From Vibrio sp. VB16 (lineage in GTDB: Bacteria > Pseudomonadota > Gammaproteobacteria > Enterobacterales > Vibrionaceae): a DNA stretch of 64,000 nucleotides. The stretch covers positions 496,001-560,000 of the forward strand of contig NZ_CP087590.1 of assembly GCF_015594925.2 (NCBI RefSeq), read 5' to 3'. This document shows, one piece after another, positions 50,682 through 60,477 of this stretch. The number at the start of each line of letters is the position of its first letter. The first letter of the stretch is position 1. The notes beneath the pieces are model-generated. The model saw only the letters and a program-made list of their open reading frames with translations, did not search any database and was not told the origin of the DNA. The position numbers and the translations under genes are program-made.

Positions 50682-51965
50682 TTAAGCGAGTTTTGCAAAA
50701 CAGCGGTCTGCTGCTGCGAGCGTTGCTTCAATCTCTTTTTCACCGTGAGCAAGTGAAGTAAAGCTCGCTTCAAAAGCGGAAGGTGCAAGGTAAATACCTT
50801 CTTCTAACATCAGGTGGAAGAAAGCTTTAAAGCGTTCAACATCGCATTTCGCGACCTCTTCATAGCAGGTTACTTTCTCTTGATCTGTAAAGAAGAAGCC
50901 AAACATGCCGCCAACCTGAGAAACAAGCAGTGGGATATGGTTTTTATCAGCCAGTGCTTTAAAACCGTCCGCAAGTTGTTTGGTTTTTTCAGCCAGCGCT
51001 GCTTCATTGCCTTCTTCTGTTAGCGTTTTTAAACAAGCGAGGCCCGCTGCCATTGCGATAGGGTTGCCTGATAGAGTGCCCGCCTGATAAACAGGTCCAG
51101 TTGGCGCAATGTGTTGCATCACATCTTTACGGCCGCCAAATGCGCCTACTGGCATACCGCCACCAATGACTTTACCTAAACACGTTAGATCCGGTTTGAT
51201 ATTGTAATAGGCTTGTGCACAACCTTGAGCCACACGGAAACCCGTCATCACTTCATCAAAAATGAGCAGGGCACCTTCTTTGTCACATATTTCGCGTAGA
51301 CCTTCGTGGAAACCCTCTATCGGTGGAATGCAGTTCATGTTGCCAGCAACGGGTTCTACGATGATGCAGGCAATTTCGCCTTTATTGGCATCAAATAGCG
51401 CCTGTACCGATTCTACGCTATTGAATGTCGCCGTTAATGTATATTTCGCAAAGTCGGCAGGGACGCCCGGAGAGCTAGGTTGACCCAAGGTAAGGGCACC
51501 CGATCCAGCTTTAACTAATAAGCTGTCTGCGTGGCCGTGATAACAACCTTCGAATTTTACAATTTTATCTCGGCCAGTAAAACCACGAGCTAAACGTATT
51601 GCACTCATCGTCGCTTCTGTACCAGAGTTCACCATACGAAGTTGTTCCATAGACGGCACTATTTTTGAAACGAGTTCGGCCATCTCGACTTCTACTTCGG
51701 TCGGTGCACCAAAGCTTAGGCCTCTGTGAGCGGCTTCGATAACTGCGTTGCGAATAGCTGGGTGGTTGTGGCCAAGAATCATAGGGCCCCAAGAACCGAC
51801 ATAATCGATATAAGATTTACCATCTGCATCAAATATCAAAGGGCCATCTGCTTTTTCTACAAATATTGGAGAGCCACCCACACCGTTGAATGCTCTAACG
51901 GGAGAGTTCACACCGCCAGGAATGGTTTTTTGCGCCTTTTGATAGAGTTCTGCTGATTTGGTCAT
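50682..51965 (-). CDS. hemL: Glutamate-1-semialdehyde 2,1-aminomutase
   Basis: A 427-residue PLP enzyme that makes 5-aminolevulinate in the C5 heme pathway. Signatures: IPGGVNSPVRAFNGVGG at the start, NSGTEATMSAIRLARGFTGRDKI, FEGCYHGHADSLLVKAGSG, FDEVMTGFRV and the PLP lysine in CLGKVIGGGMPVGAFGG. I use the ATG at 51965 with GAGGA 9 bases upstream; the TTG one codon earlier is also in frame. It is divergent from erpA, an arrangement linking heme and iron-sulfur supply that is also close in E. coli. Confidence 0.97.
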   Translation of the reverse strand: MTKSAELYQKAQKTIPGGVNSPVRAFNGVGGSPIFVEKADGPLIFDADGKSYIDYVGSWGPMILGHNHPAIRNAVIEAAHRGLSFGAPTEVEVEMAELVSKIVPSMEQLRMVNSGTEATMSAIRLARGFTGRDKIVKFEGCYHGHADSLLVKAGSGALTLGQPSSPGVPADFAKYTLTATFNSVESVQALFDANKGEIACIIVEPVAGNMNCIPPIEGFHEGLREICDKEGALLIFDEVMTGFRVAQGCAQAYYNIKPDLTCLGKVIGGGMPVGAFGGRKDVMQHIAPTGPVYQAGTLSGNPIAMAAGLACLKTLTEEGNEAALAEKTKQLADGFKALADKNHIPLLVSQVGGMFGFFFTDQEKVTCYEEVAKCDVERFKAFFHLMLEEGIYLAPSAFEASFTSLAHGEKEIEATLAAADRCFAKLA

Positions 51966-52235
51966 CAATATTTTCCTCGTTGTACTGACTTGAAGTGATA
52001 GCTTGGTATTGTAACGAACTTGTGCAAGATAGGTTTAGAAAATTGACGTAAATAATTAAAATAGTGAGTTGATGCAGAAACAAAGGACCGAGCAAGGTTT
52101 GTAATGAAGCATAACAATACTTGAATGATTTAGTCAGGTATTAGATAATCAGCAGATATTGAGAAATCTAATATTGACTCGTATAAGATATAGAATAAAT
52201 TAAGAGTTGATATGACACGAAAGAGAGAGGTCATC

Positions 52236-52577
52236 GTGAGCGAACTAAATGTACCATTATCTTTTTCTGATGCGGCAGCAATAAGAGTAAAAACGCTGAT
52301 CGAAGAAGAAGAGAATTCAGAATTAAAATTGCGTGTATACATTACTGGTGGTGGCTGTAGCGGTTTCCAGTACGGATTTACGTTCGATGAGAAAGTAAAT
52401 GATGGCGACACGACGATTGTTAATAGTGGTGTAACACTTGTCGTGGATCCTATGAGCTTGCAATACTTGATTGGTGGTGTTGTGGACTATACAGAAGGCC
52501 TTGAAGGGGCGCGCTTTTTTGTCAATAACCCAAATGCAACGACGACTTGTGGTTGTGGAGCATCTTTCAGCGTCTAG
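52236..52577 (+). CDS. erpA: Iron-sulfur cluster insertion protein ErpA
   Basis: A 113-residue A-type carrier that hands Fe-S clusters to apo-proteins such as IspG/H. The three cluster cysteines are C41 (ITGGGCSGFQYGFTFD), C105 and C107 (TTCGCGASFSV). I chose the GTG at 52236 (GAGAGG 6 bases upstream), which gives the family length and the usual SELNVPLSFSDAA start. An ATG at 52212 would add eight residues. It is divergent from hemL with a 270-base shared control region. A hairpin follows the gene. Confidence 0.94.
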   Translation: MSELNVPLSFSDAAAIRVKTLIEEEENSELKLRVYITGGGCSGFQYGFTFDEKVNDGDTTIVNSGVTLVVDPMSLQYLIGGVVDYTEGLEGARFFVNNPNATTTCGCGASFSV

Positions 52578-52633
52578 ATCTGTTACACAGTTTTCACTGT
52601 AGAAAGTGTTATAGTCTGTCATCAAATTACAAT

Positions 52634-52680
52634 CAAAGCCTTATGTTTGAAACTCTTACGTAAGGCTTTGCTAATTTTTG
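52634..52680 (+). terminator. Terminator after erpA
   Basis: CAAAGCCTTA (52634-52643) pairs with TAAGGCTTTG (52661-52670), 10 bp, loop 17 bases, followed within a few bases by AATTTTTG. Confidence 0.75.
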
Positions 52681-52759
52681 CCTGCCCAAGTGACTGAACG
52701 CACGAACTCTATTATTTAGCAGTCACTTTTTATTTGTGGTAACTAAAAGGAACTCTGTT

Positions 52760-53863
52760 ATGGCAATCCGCCACGTCGGTCGCTTTTTTTCACAACGCCC
52801 CTGGCTTATCTCATTCATACTTCTTATTGGCCTATCGCTTTGGTTAGGTTTAGGGATGCTGCAAGCCGAAGAGAATGCGAATCAAAATAATTCGACTGAA
52901 GAACCGAAAGCATTATTAGCTAAGGTTCAGTATCAAACGTTTGAAGCTGTGCTAACGGCAAAGAATATCAATCTATATGGCAGAACGGCACCAGATAGAC
53001 AGGCAAAGTTAGGGGCAGAAGTCGCCGGACGCGTGGTTACGTTGATGGTCAGGAAGGGTGATGAGGTTAAAAAAGATCAAGCGATTGGTCAGATAGATAA
53101 AGCGGATCTAGAGATTCAGCTTGAACGAGCAAGAGCAAATCTGTCGGTTAAAGAAAAAGAGTTTAAAGCATCCAAGTCCCTAAAAAGTAAAGGATTGCAG
53201 GGGGAAGTTGCCTATAGCACAGCGCAAGCTAACCTTGTTGAGGCGAGAGCGTTAGTCAAAAAAGCTCAGCTTAACCTTCGCAATACTCTAATCAGAGCAC
53301 CATTTGACGGCATTGTCGATACCCTCAATATCGAATTGGGTGATTTTGTCAGTGTTGGAGACCCTGTTGCAACCGTCATTGACCTCAATGTATTGGTTAT
53401 TGAAGCTGACGTGAGTGAGCGTCATGTACAAAGCCTTAAAGTAAATCAAAAATCAAAAATTAAACTGATTGGTGGGGAAAAAATAGAGGGCAGGCTCAGA
53501 TACATTTCTAGAGTTTCTTCAACCGCGACCAATACTTTCCCCATTGAGATTGAAATTCCGAATCCAGAACAAAAAATTCCTGCTGGTGTCAGCGCAGAGG
53601 TTGAATTAGATCTAGAGGTGAAGAAGGCGATTAAGGTCTCTCCGGCCATGCTAGCGCTTGATGAAAGTGGCAACCTGGGTGTGAAAACACTCAAAGATGA
53701 TGTGGTTCACTTTGTTCCTATTCAACTCGTAAGGGCTGAGCAAGATGGCGTATGGCTAACGGGGTTGGGCTTTAGCGCTGATATCATCACCGTAGGGCAA
53801 GGTTTTGCACGGGATGGTGATACGGTTATCGCTGTAAAACACGATCCAGTAAACAAAAAATAG
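52760..53863 (+). CDS. RND efflux periplasmic adaptor subunit
   Basis: A 367-residue membrane-fusion protein. A single N-terminal helix (about 16-36) anchors it; no lipobox is seen. The biotinyl/lipoyl halves flank a coiled-coil hairpin of alpha helices (about 118-165: LERARANLSVKEKEF and AQANLVEARALVKKAQ), with LGAEVAGRVVTLMVRKGDEVKKDQ and IRAPFDGIVDTLNIELGDFV. It would join the RND pump 13 bases downstream to an outer-membrane channel encoded elsewhere, probably TolC. By position next to erpA it resembles V. cholerae VexG (VC0629/VC0628 region). I choose the ATG at 52760 after AAAGGAA. Confidence 0.9.
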   Translation: MAIRHVGRFFSQRPWLISFILLIGLSLWLGLGMLQAEENANQNNSTEEPKALLAKVQYQTFEAVLTAKNINLYGRTAPDRQAKLGAEVAGRVVTLMVRKGDEVKKDQAIGQIDKADLEIQLERARANLSVKEKEFKASKSLKSKGLQGEVAYSTAQANLVEARALVKKAQLNLRNTLIRAPFDGIVDTLNIELGDFVSVGDPVATVIDLNVLVIEADVSERHVQSLKVNQKSKIKLIGGEKIEGRLRYISRVSSTATNTFPIEIEIPNPEQKIPAGVSAEVELDLEVKKAIKVSPAMLALDESGNLGVKTLKDDVVHFVPIQLVRAEQDGVWLTGLGFSADIITVGQGFARDGDTVIAVKHDPVNKK

Positions 53864-53876
53864 AGCGGAGATAACT

Positions 53877-56800
53877 ATGTTTGCGATTATAGACGCGGCT
53901 TTATCCCGTTCTAGGACCATGCTGACGCTACTGATACTGATACTAGTAGCGGGGGCAATAACGTATATCAAGATTCCAAAAGAATCGAGCCCTGATATTA
54001 CTATCCCCATTATTTATGTTGGTGTGAGTCACGAAGGTATCTCGCCAGATGATGCGGAAAGACTATTGGTTCGTCCAATAGAACAAGAACTGCGTTCTAT
54101 TGAAGGTGTAAAAGAGATGAGCGCAACGGCTTCAGAGGGCTATGCCTCTGTTACGTTGGAGTTCAATGTTGGTATCGATCTCGATAAAGCGATGGCGGAT
54201 GTCCGCGATGCCGTTGATCAGGCAAAACCTAAACTTCCCGCCGATAGTGATGAACCAACGGTCAATGAAGTCACCCTTGCTTCATTTCAACCTGTGTTGT
54301 CTGTTGTTCTGTATGGTTCTGTACCTGAAAGAACTATCGTACAGATTGCCCGAGCGTTAGGCGACAAGCTAGAAAGCTATAAACAGGTTCTGGAAGTCGA
54401 TATCGCTGGTGACAGAGAAGATATTGTCGAGATTGTTGTCGACCCCTTATTAATGGAGAGTTACAACCTAGACCAGGGTGATATCTATAATCTAATTGCA
54501 TTGAATAACCGTGTAGTAGCAGCAGGTTTTGTTGATACGGGCTATGGTCGATTTTCTGTCAAGGTACCGTCTGTTTTTGAGTCATTGAAAGATGTATTGG
54601 AGATGCCAGTAAAGGTCGATGGTAGGCAAGTTATTACCTTCGGTGATATTGCGACGGTAAGACGCTCATTTAGAGATCCTGAGAGCTATGCTCGTCTAAA
54701 TGGGGAATCCGCTGTCGTTTTGGATGTTAAGAAGCGTGCAGGTGAAAATATCATCGAAACGGTTGATCTGGTTAAGCAAATAATTGTCGTCGCACAGCAG
54801 CGAGACGACTGGCCAGACAATTTAATGGTTGAATACACGTGGGATGAGTCAGAAGACGTCAAGCTTATGTTGAGCGATCTGCAAAACAACATCCTTTCTG
54901 CCATTATTCTCGTTGTCATCGTTATTATCGCCATTCTAGGTGTCCGTACTGCATTCTTGGTTGGTGTCTCAATACCTGGATCTTTCCTTACCGGGCTATT
55001 GGCATTGGCAGTCTTTGGTTTAACCATCAATATTATCGTTCTTTTTGCCTTAATTATGGCGGTAGGGATGTTGGTTGATGGTGCCATCGTCGTGACGGAG
55101 TTTGCAGATAGACGGATGCATGAAGGTATGCCTCGTCGTGAAGCCTATCGAGACGCCGCTAAACGGATGGCCTGGCCTATTACCGCCTCGACAGCAACAA
55201 CGTTAGCCGCGTTTGCTCCACTATTATTCTGGCCTGATACCACAGGTGAGTTTATGAAGTACTTGCCGATAACACTGATAGCAACCTTGTCGGCTTCTCT
55301 TATAATGGCGTTACTCTTTGTCCCTGTGCTTGGTAGTTTAGTCGGTAAAGAGCAGTACATTAAGCCAGAATTTAGACAAGAGTTGGTCGCGTTGCACAAC
55401 GGTGATTTTACCAAAGCTACTGGATTTACTAAGTTTTATTATAAAACGCTCGCTATTGCGGTTAATCATCCATGGAAGATACTGTTTAGTGCCATTTTAC
55501 TCGCTATTGGTATTGGCTTTACCTATTCCAAGGCCGGGTTGGGAGCGGAGTTCTTCCCTGAAGTTGATCCTCCTTCCTTTACGATGAAGGTTCGATCTTA
55601 TGGCGATCTGTCGATCAATGAGAAAGACAAGATTATGCGACAGATTGAATCTGAAGTGCTTGGTGGCGCAGAGTTTGAGAGTATCTATACCAAAACGGGT
55701 GGTGATGATTCTATTGGCCAGATCCAGATTACTCCTATTGATTGGCAACTAAGAAGGCCAGTTAAAGAGATCATCGAAGAACTGCAAGAACGTACTTCGC
55801 ACATTGCTGGTGTTGAGATTGAGTTTAAAAAACCAGAAGCCGGTCCACCAAGTGAACACGATTTGGTTATTCAATTGTCTTCACGACATTACGACAAACT
55901 GGATGACGCCGCATTAATGGTTAGACATTGGGCAGACACTTATCCTGCGTTTACTAACCTTAGCGATACCTCAGCAAAACCGGGTATTGATTGGCAAATA
56001 GACATTAAACGAGATGATGCAGGACGATTTGGTGCGGACGCCACCTTGGTTGGTAACACGGTTCAGTTTGTGACGAATGGGCTCAAAATTGGCGATTATT
56101 TACCAGATGATGCTAATGAAGAAGTTGATATTCTGGTTCGCTTCCCTCAAGAGCAGAGAGACATTGGTAGGTTTGATCAATTAAGGGTTAAGACACCTGC
56201 GGGTTTAATTCCGATGACTAATTTTGCAGAAATAAAGCCTCAGCACAAACAAGACACCATTCAGCGTATCGACGGCCAACGTATTCTTGACGTAAAAGCG
56301 GATATGAAAGAAGGGTTCAATCTCGCGTTAGAACTGCCTAAAATTGATGCACAACTAAAAGCGCTAGGATTGAATGATGTCGAATTTAAATTACGTGGTC
56401 AAAATGAAGATCAGGAAAAATCGTCTGAGTTTTTGATGTACGCATTTGTTGTTGCATTAGCCGCAATGGCTTTGATACTGATCACTCAATTTAATAGTTT
56501 CTATCAAGCCTTCTTGATTTTGAGTGCAGTGCTCTTCTCTACGGTGGGTGTGTTCGCTGGGTTACTTATATTCCAAAAACCATTTGGTATTGTGATGTCT
56601 GGTATTGGAGTTATCTCATTGGCCGGTATTGTGGTGAACAATAATATCGTGCTTATCGATACCTTTAATCAGCTTGTGGATAGAGGGCTGAACCGCAAAG
56701 AAGCGATATTAAGAACTGGTGTACAGCGTCTTCGTCCGGTAATGCTGACTACGGTGACCACAATACTTGGTTTGATGCCGATGGTACTGGAGATGAACAT

Positions 56801-56969
56801 TGATATTATCAATCAAAAAGTTGAGTTTGGTGCGCCTAGTACGCAATGGTGGTCTCAGTTAGCGACGGCTGTCGCAGGGGGATTGGCGTTTGCTACGGTT
56901 CTAACGTTGGTATTGACACCTTGTTTGTTGATGCTTGGCAAAGGTAGAAAGACGAAAAATCAAACCTAG
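53877..56969 (+). CDS. RND efflux pump, inner-membrane permease
   Basis: A 1030-residue proton-driven RND pump in the AcrB/MexB superfamily with twelve expected helices and two large periplasmic loops (about 35-335 and 560-860). Family landmarks: IPKESSPDITIPIIYVGVSHEG, ATASEGYASVTLEF, DVRDAVDQAKPKLP, ALIMAVGMLVDGAIVVTE (the central helix 4 region), LRTGVQRLRPVMLTTVTT and GVISLAGIVVNNNIVLIDT. It is closer to the heavy-metal/antibiotic-mixed RND branch of short pumps than to AcrB itself. It is VexH-like by position. It follows its adaptor with a GGAG site. Confidence 0.9.
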   Translation: MFAIIDAALSRSRTMLTLLILILVAGAITYIKIPKESSPDITIPIIYVGVSHEGISPDDAERLLVRPIEQELRSIEGVKEMSATASEGYASVTLEFNVGIDLDKAMADVRDAVDQAKPKLPADSDEPTVNEVTLASFQPVLSVVLYGSVPERTIVQIARALGDKLESYKQVLEVDIAGDREDIVEIVVDPLLMESYNLDQGDIYNLIALNNRVVAAGFVDTGYGRFSVKVPSVFESLKDVLEMPVKVDGRQVITFGDIATVRRSFRDPESYARLNGESAVVLDVKKRAGENIIETVDLVKQIIVVAQQRDDWPDNLMVEYTWDESEDVKLMLSDLQNNILSAIILVVIVIIAILGVRTAFLVGVSIPGSFLTGLLALAVFGLTINIIVLFALIMAVGMLVDGAIVVTEFADRRMHEGMPRREAYRDAAKRMAWPITASTATTLAAFAPLLFWPDTTGEFMKYLPITLIATLSASLIMALLFVPVLGSLVGKEQYIKPEFRQELVALHNGDFTKATGFTKFYYKTLAIAVNHPWKILFSAILLAIGIGFTYSKAGLGAEFFPEVDPPSFTMKVRSYGDLSINEKDKIMRQIESEVLGGAEFESIYTKTGGDDSIGQIQITPIDWQLRRPVKEIIEELQERTSHIAGVEIEFKKPEAGPPSEHDLVIQLSSRHYDKLDDAALMVRHWADTYPAFTNLSDTSAKPGIDWQIDIKRDDAGRFGADATLVGNTVQFVTNGLKIGDYLPDDANEEVDILVRFPQEQRDIGRFDQLRVKTPAGLIPMTNFAEIKPQHKQDTIQRIDGQRILDVKADMKEGFNLALELPKIDAQLKALGLNDVEFKLRGQNEDQEKSSEFLMYAFVVALAAMALILITQFNSFYQAFLILSAVLFSTVGVFAGLLIFQKPFGIVMSGIGVISLAGIVVNNNIVLIDTFNQLVDRGLNRKEAILRTGVQRLRPVMLTTVTTILGLMPMVLEMNIDIINQKVEFGAPSTQWWSQLATAVAGGLAFATVLTLVLTPCLLMLGKGRKTKNQT

Positions 56970-56998
56970 TATCGTTATCCTTCTATCGATTAATATTG

Positions 56999-57022
56999 AA
57001 ATCCCCACAAAAGTGGGGATTT
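56999..57022. terminator. Bidirectional terminator between the RND pump and the M23 gene
   Basis: AAATCCCCAC and GTGGGGATTT pair over 10 bases with an AAAA loop, then TTTATAAG. It lies between converging genes (stops at 56969 and 57041). Confidence 0.88.
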
Positions 57023-57040
57023 TTATAAGCGCTGTACACT

Positions 57041-58051
57041 TTAGTTTACTTGAGCGTCATCGCGTTCAGTGCTTTTGGCTGTATCGACCGAATCATCTTT
57101 ATAAGGATGATTGGTTAAATTAACCTGCAATCGAACTACATTATCGATGAGCTTCACGAGTGGAGCCCATTTAACGTGGTTCTCTTTTTCAAATAGGGTG
57201 TCGAAGTTTTCCGGTGTCCATTCCATTAAGTATTGAGGATTTAATGAACGGCCTAAAAAGCGCACTTCATAATGCAGATGGGGCCCAGTAGAGTTGCCCG
57301 AGTTACCACATGTAGCAATCGTTTCTCCTTTACTAATAAATTGGCCGCTTTTAACATTAAACTTTTGTAGATGAGCGTATGAACTCATAAATCCAAATGA
57401 ATGCCTGACAATCAAAAAGTTGCCAAAGCCTTTCTTACTTGGCCGAACTGTTTCTACCACCCCATCCGCTGGGGCTAAGACCGGCTCACCACGATTACAG
57501 GTTAAATCGATTCCCGTATGAGTATGGCGCTTACCTGTAATTGGATTCAATCGGCGGCCATAGGCGGAAGAGATACGGTTATAGGCCATTGGTGTATCGT
57601 TAGGAATTAAACGAAACATGGTTGCGCGCACAGCTGAATCTACGGCGGCAACATCGACTCTCTGTTCTAGATCCAAGGCATCTGGTTCTTCGTCACTTAA
57701 TCCTAAAACAGATTCCACATCATAGATGCGCTTGCTTAATGTCACTAGCTGATTATTCTTTTCTGCGAGCTCTTGATTAAGTAAGTGATTGGAATTTTCG
57801 AGCTGAACAATTTGATTGGACTTATCCTGACTAAACTGTTCCGTTTGCTTGATCAGTCGCTCGGATTTCTCAATCTTGTCTGCTGCGAGTTTTGCCGCCT
57901 GAAGGCTATTACTGTGGTTTTGTAGAGAAACACCCAATAATACAGGGGTGCCAATCAATAGTGATAATAAAGCCATAGTCGCTTTTTTACCGACAAAAAA
58001 AGTCTGTTCCCCACGAGAAGTAGGGATCGTAAATTTAATTTTATGAGGCAT
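57041..58051 (-). CDS. M23-family peptidoglycan endopeptidase, membrane anchored
   Basis: A 336-residue LytM/M23 metallopeptidase. An N-terminal helix (about 23-43) is followed by a coiled coil (about 50-115, KLAADKIEKSERLIKQTEQ and onward). The zinc site is readable as HTHTGIDLTC (HxxxD) and HLHYEVRFLG (HxH), so it should be catalytically active, unlike the degenerate activators EnvC and NlpD. The C-terminal 50 residues are polar and charged. It would cut peptide crosslinks in the cell wall. The PilZ gene lies 6 bases upstream in the same operon. Confidence 0.88.
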   Translation of the reverse strand: MPHKIKFTIPTSRGEQTFFVGKKATMALLSLLIGTPVLLGVSLQNHSNSLQAAKLAADKIEKSERLIKQTEQFSQDKSNQIVQLENSNHLLNQELAEKNNQLVTLSKRIYDVESVLGLSDEEPDALDLEQRVDVAAVDSAVRATMFRLIPNDTPMAYNRISSAYGRRLNPITGKRHTHTGIDLTCNRGEPVLAPADGVVETVRPSKKGFGNFLIVRHSFGFMSSYAHLQKFNVKSGQFISKGETIATCGNSGNSTGPHLHYEVRFLGRSLNPQYLMEWTPENFDTLFEKENHVKWAPLVKLIDNVVRLQVNLTNHPYKDDSVDTAKSTERDDAQVN

Positions 58052-58057
58052 AGTATT

Positions 58058-58426
58058 TTAGGAGTGAGCGCCTAAATCAGATAGTTGCTCAATATCTCGA
58101 TGTAAAAGTTGTTCATCACCAACATTTAATTCAATTAAACGTTTGAGGTGGCTAATGCTATCAATATCAATATGTTCGATGCTGACGCGCGTATAGAGAT
58201 CCGACACTTCAACCACATGTGCTTGAAGAGATACGGTGATATCACTTTCAGGTAGACGGAAAGAAATATCTACTGGTTTAGTTGTTTCAATAGGTTCCAC
58301 AATGGCATTTAATAACAGCCCATGTAAGGAAAGATCCATTATCGAGCAACTTATTTTCAATTGCCCTTGGCACAATTCAGCTGGTGCGTTGTAGACTATT
58401 CGAGAAAAACGGCGACGTTCGTCCAT
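58058..58426 (-). CDS. PilZ domain protein
   Basis: A 122-residue single-domain PilZ protein. The RxxxR element is ERRRFSRIVYNAPAEL, and the second motif is D/NxSxxG-like: IMDLSLHGLLL. PilZ domains bind cyclic di-GMP. It has no signal peptide or membrane segment. GGGAG lies just upstream of the ATG. It precedes the M23 endopeptidase by 6 bases, so both are made together; this could link cyclic di-GMP level to cell-wall cleavage, though that is inference. Confidence 0.85.
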   Translation of the reverse strand: MDERRRFSRIVYNAPAELCQGQLKISCSIMDLSLHGLLLNAIVEPIETTKPVDISFRLPESDITVSLQAHVVEVSDLYTRVSIEHIDIDSISHLKRLIELNVGDEQLLHRDIEQLSDLGAHS

Positions 58427-58544
58427 ACTCCCTCTCTTACAATAATATTAATAGCTCGACTAGGTTACCATTTTAATGAGCATAAATAAAAAATCGCGTT
58501 CGAATTATGCCTACATGTTAAGTAACAGTATCGATAAATAAGAT

Positions 58545-58568
58545 AAAAAGCCGTTAAAATAACGGCTT
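58545..58568 (-). terminator. Terminator of ettA
   Basis: AAGCCGTT and AACGGCTT form an 8-bp stem with a 5-base loop. On the minus strand TTTTT follows, 25 bases after the ettA stop. Confidence 0.88.
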
Positions 58569-58593
58569 AGTTTTCATTCAGTTCAAATGAGGT

Positions 58594-60261
58594 TTATTTA
58601 GTAATGCGCTTATATTTGACTCTATGAGGTTCTGCAGCTTGTGCCCCTAAAGTTTGTTTCAGCCATTCTGTGTATTCAGTATAGTTGCCTTCATAGAAAT
58701 TGACCTGACCTTCATCACGGTAGTCAAGAATATGAGTGGCTATACGGTCCAAGAACCAACGGTCATGCGAGATAACCATGGCGCAACCAGGAAACTCCAA
58801 CAGCGCTTCTTCTAATGCACGTAATGTCTCAACATCTAAGTCATTGGTTGGTTCATCAAGTAATAAAACATTGCCACCCGTTTTAAGCAGTTTTGCCAAG
58901 TGCACTCGATTTCGTTCACCACCAGAGAGTTCACCAATAATTTTTTGTTGGTCAATGCCTCTAAAGTTAAAGCGAGAACAGTAAGCGCGAGCCGGGATTT
59001 CAAAATTATTGATTTTGACAATATCAGCACCCTCCGAGATCTCTTGGAATACGGTTTTCTTGTCATCCATGCTGTCGCGGAACTGATCAACAGAAGCAAG
59101 ATGAACGGTATCACCTAATTCAATGGTTCCTGAGTCTGGTAGCTCTGTGCCACTCAGCATTTTGAATAATGTTGATTTACCGGCACCGTTTGCACCGATA
59201 ATACCGACAATCGCGCCTTTAGGCATGCTGAAAGAGAGGTTATCAATTAATACTCTGTCACCGAACGATTTGGTCAGATTTTTTACTTCAACAACTTTGT
59301 CACCTAAGCGTTCACCTGGTGGAATGAATAGTTCGTTGGTTTCATTACGCTTTTGGTGATCGGTATTATTCAGTTCTTCAAAACGAGCCATACGAGCTTT
59401 TGATTTTGCTTGTCGACCTTTTGGATTTTGACGAACCCATTCAAGTTCTTTCTCAATGGTTTTCTGACGAGCGTTCTCTTGTGAGGATTCTTGCTTAAGA
59501 CGTTCATCTTTTTGTTCTAGCCAAGAGGTATAGTTGCCTTCCCAAGGGATACCTTCACCTCGGTCGAGCTCTAGTATCCAGCCTGCAGCATTATCCAAGA
59601 AATAACGGTCATGGGTAATCGCAACGACGGTGCCAGCATAGTCTACTAAGAAGCGCTCTAACCAACCTACTGATTCGGCATCTAAGTGGTTGGTTGGCTC
59701 ATCAAGTAGCAACATGTCTGGTTTTTCTAACAACAAGCGACAAATGGCGACACGGCGCCTTTCACCACCAGAAAGAAATTCAACTTTAGCATCCCATTCA
59801 GGTAGACGGAGTGCGTCAGCTGCTCGTTCTAATGAGTTCTCAAGGTTATGACCGTCTTTTGTTTGAATAAGGTCTTCGAGTTCACCCTGTTCTTTTGCTA
59901 GAGCGTCAAAATCCGCATCTGGTTCAGCGTAAGCGGCGTAAACAGCATCGAGTCGTTTTAGTGCACCAGCAACATCCGAAACCGCTTCTTCAATAATTTC
60001 ACGTACGGTTTTCGTTTCATCAAGTTTGGGTTCTTGAGGAAGATAACCGACGTTTAAACCTGGTTGAGGGCGAGCTTCACCATCAATGTCGGTATCAAGA
60101 CCAGCCATGATTCGAAGTAGGGTGGATTTACCAGAGCCGTTAAGACCTAAAACACCGATTTTAGCACCGGGAAAAAAGCTAAGAGAAATGTCTTTTAATA
60201 TTTTACGCTTAGGTGGTACAACTTTACTCACCCGCGACATGGTATAAACGTATTCAGCCAT
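58594..60261 (-). CDS. ettA: Energy-dependent translational throttle EttA (ABC-F)
   Basis: A 555-residue cytosolic ABC-F protein that binds the ribosomal E site and gates early elongation by ADP/ATP ratio. It has two ABC domains: Walker A GLNGSGKSTLLR and GANGAGKSTLFK, signatures LSGGERRRVAIC and LSGGERNRVHLA, Walker B LLLDEPTNHLD and LLLDEPTNDLD. The inter-domain linker (about 250-310) has KELEWVRQNPKGRQAKSKAR as in other EttA proteins. The start MAEYVYTMSRVSKVVPPKRKI matches E. coli, and the length is the same (555). It is a single gene with its own terminator. Confidence 0.96.
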   Translation of the reverse strand: MAEYVYTMSRVSKVVPPKRKILKDISLSFFPGAKIGVLGLNGSGKSTLLRIMAGLDTDIDGEARPQPGLNVGYLPQEPKLDETKTVREIIEEAVSDVAGALKRLDAVYAAYAEPDADFDALAKEQGELEDLIQTKDGHNLENSLERAADALRLPEWDAKVEFLSGGERRRVAICRLLLEKPDMLLLDEPTNHLDAESVGWLERFLVDYAGTVVAITHDRYFLDNAAGWILELDRGEGIPWEGNYTSWLEQKDERLKQESSQENARQKTIEKELEWVRQNPKGRQAKSKARMARFEELNNTDHQKRNETNELFIPPGERLGDKVVEVKNLTKSFGDRVLIDNLSFSMPKGAIVGIIGANGAGKSTLFKMLSGTELPDSGTIELGDTVHLASVDQFRDSMDDKKTVFQEISEGADIVKINNFEIPARAYCSRFNFRGIDQQKIIGELSGGERNRVHLAKLLKTGGNVLLLDEPTNDLDVETLRALEEALLEFPGCAMVISHDRWFLDRIATHILDYRDEGQVNFYEGNYTEYTEWLKQTLGAQAAEPHRVKYKRITK

Positions 60262-60477
60262 TGCCGATAGTTCCTACTGTTTCAGAAAATTAGCAAGTAT
60301 TTTAACTCAAATTGCCACTCCTGAGAATGAAAGATAATTTAACAAATAAAAGCTTGCGTAAAGGAACGATCATTTTCTAACATAAGAGTTACAGCTTATT
60401 AACTTTAATAAGTGAGAAGGCGTGCCATAGTGGTTATATATGATATGGACTTCATTTTATAGGGATGTACAAAATAG

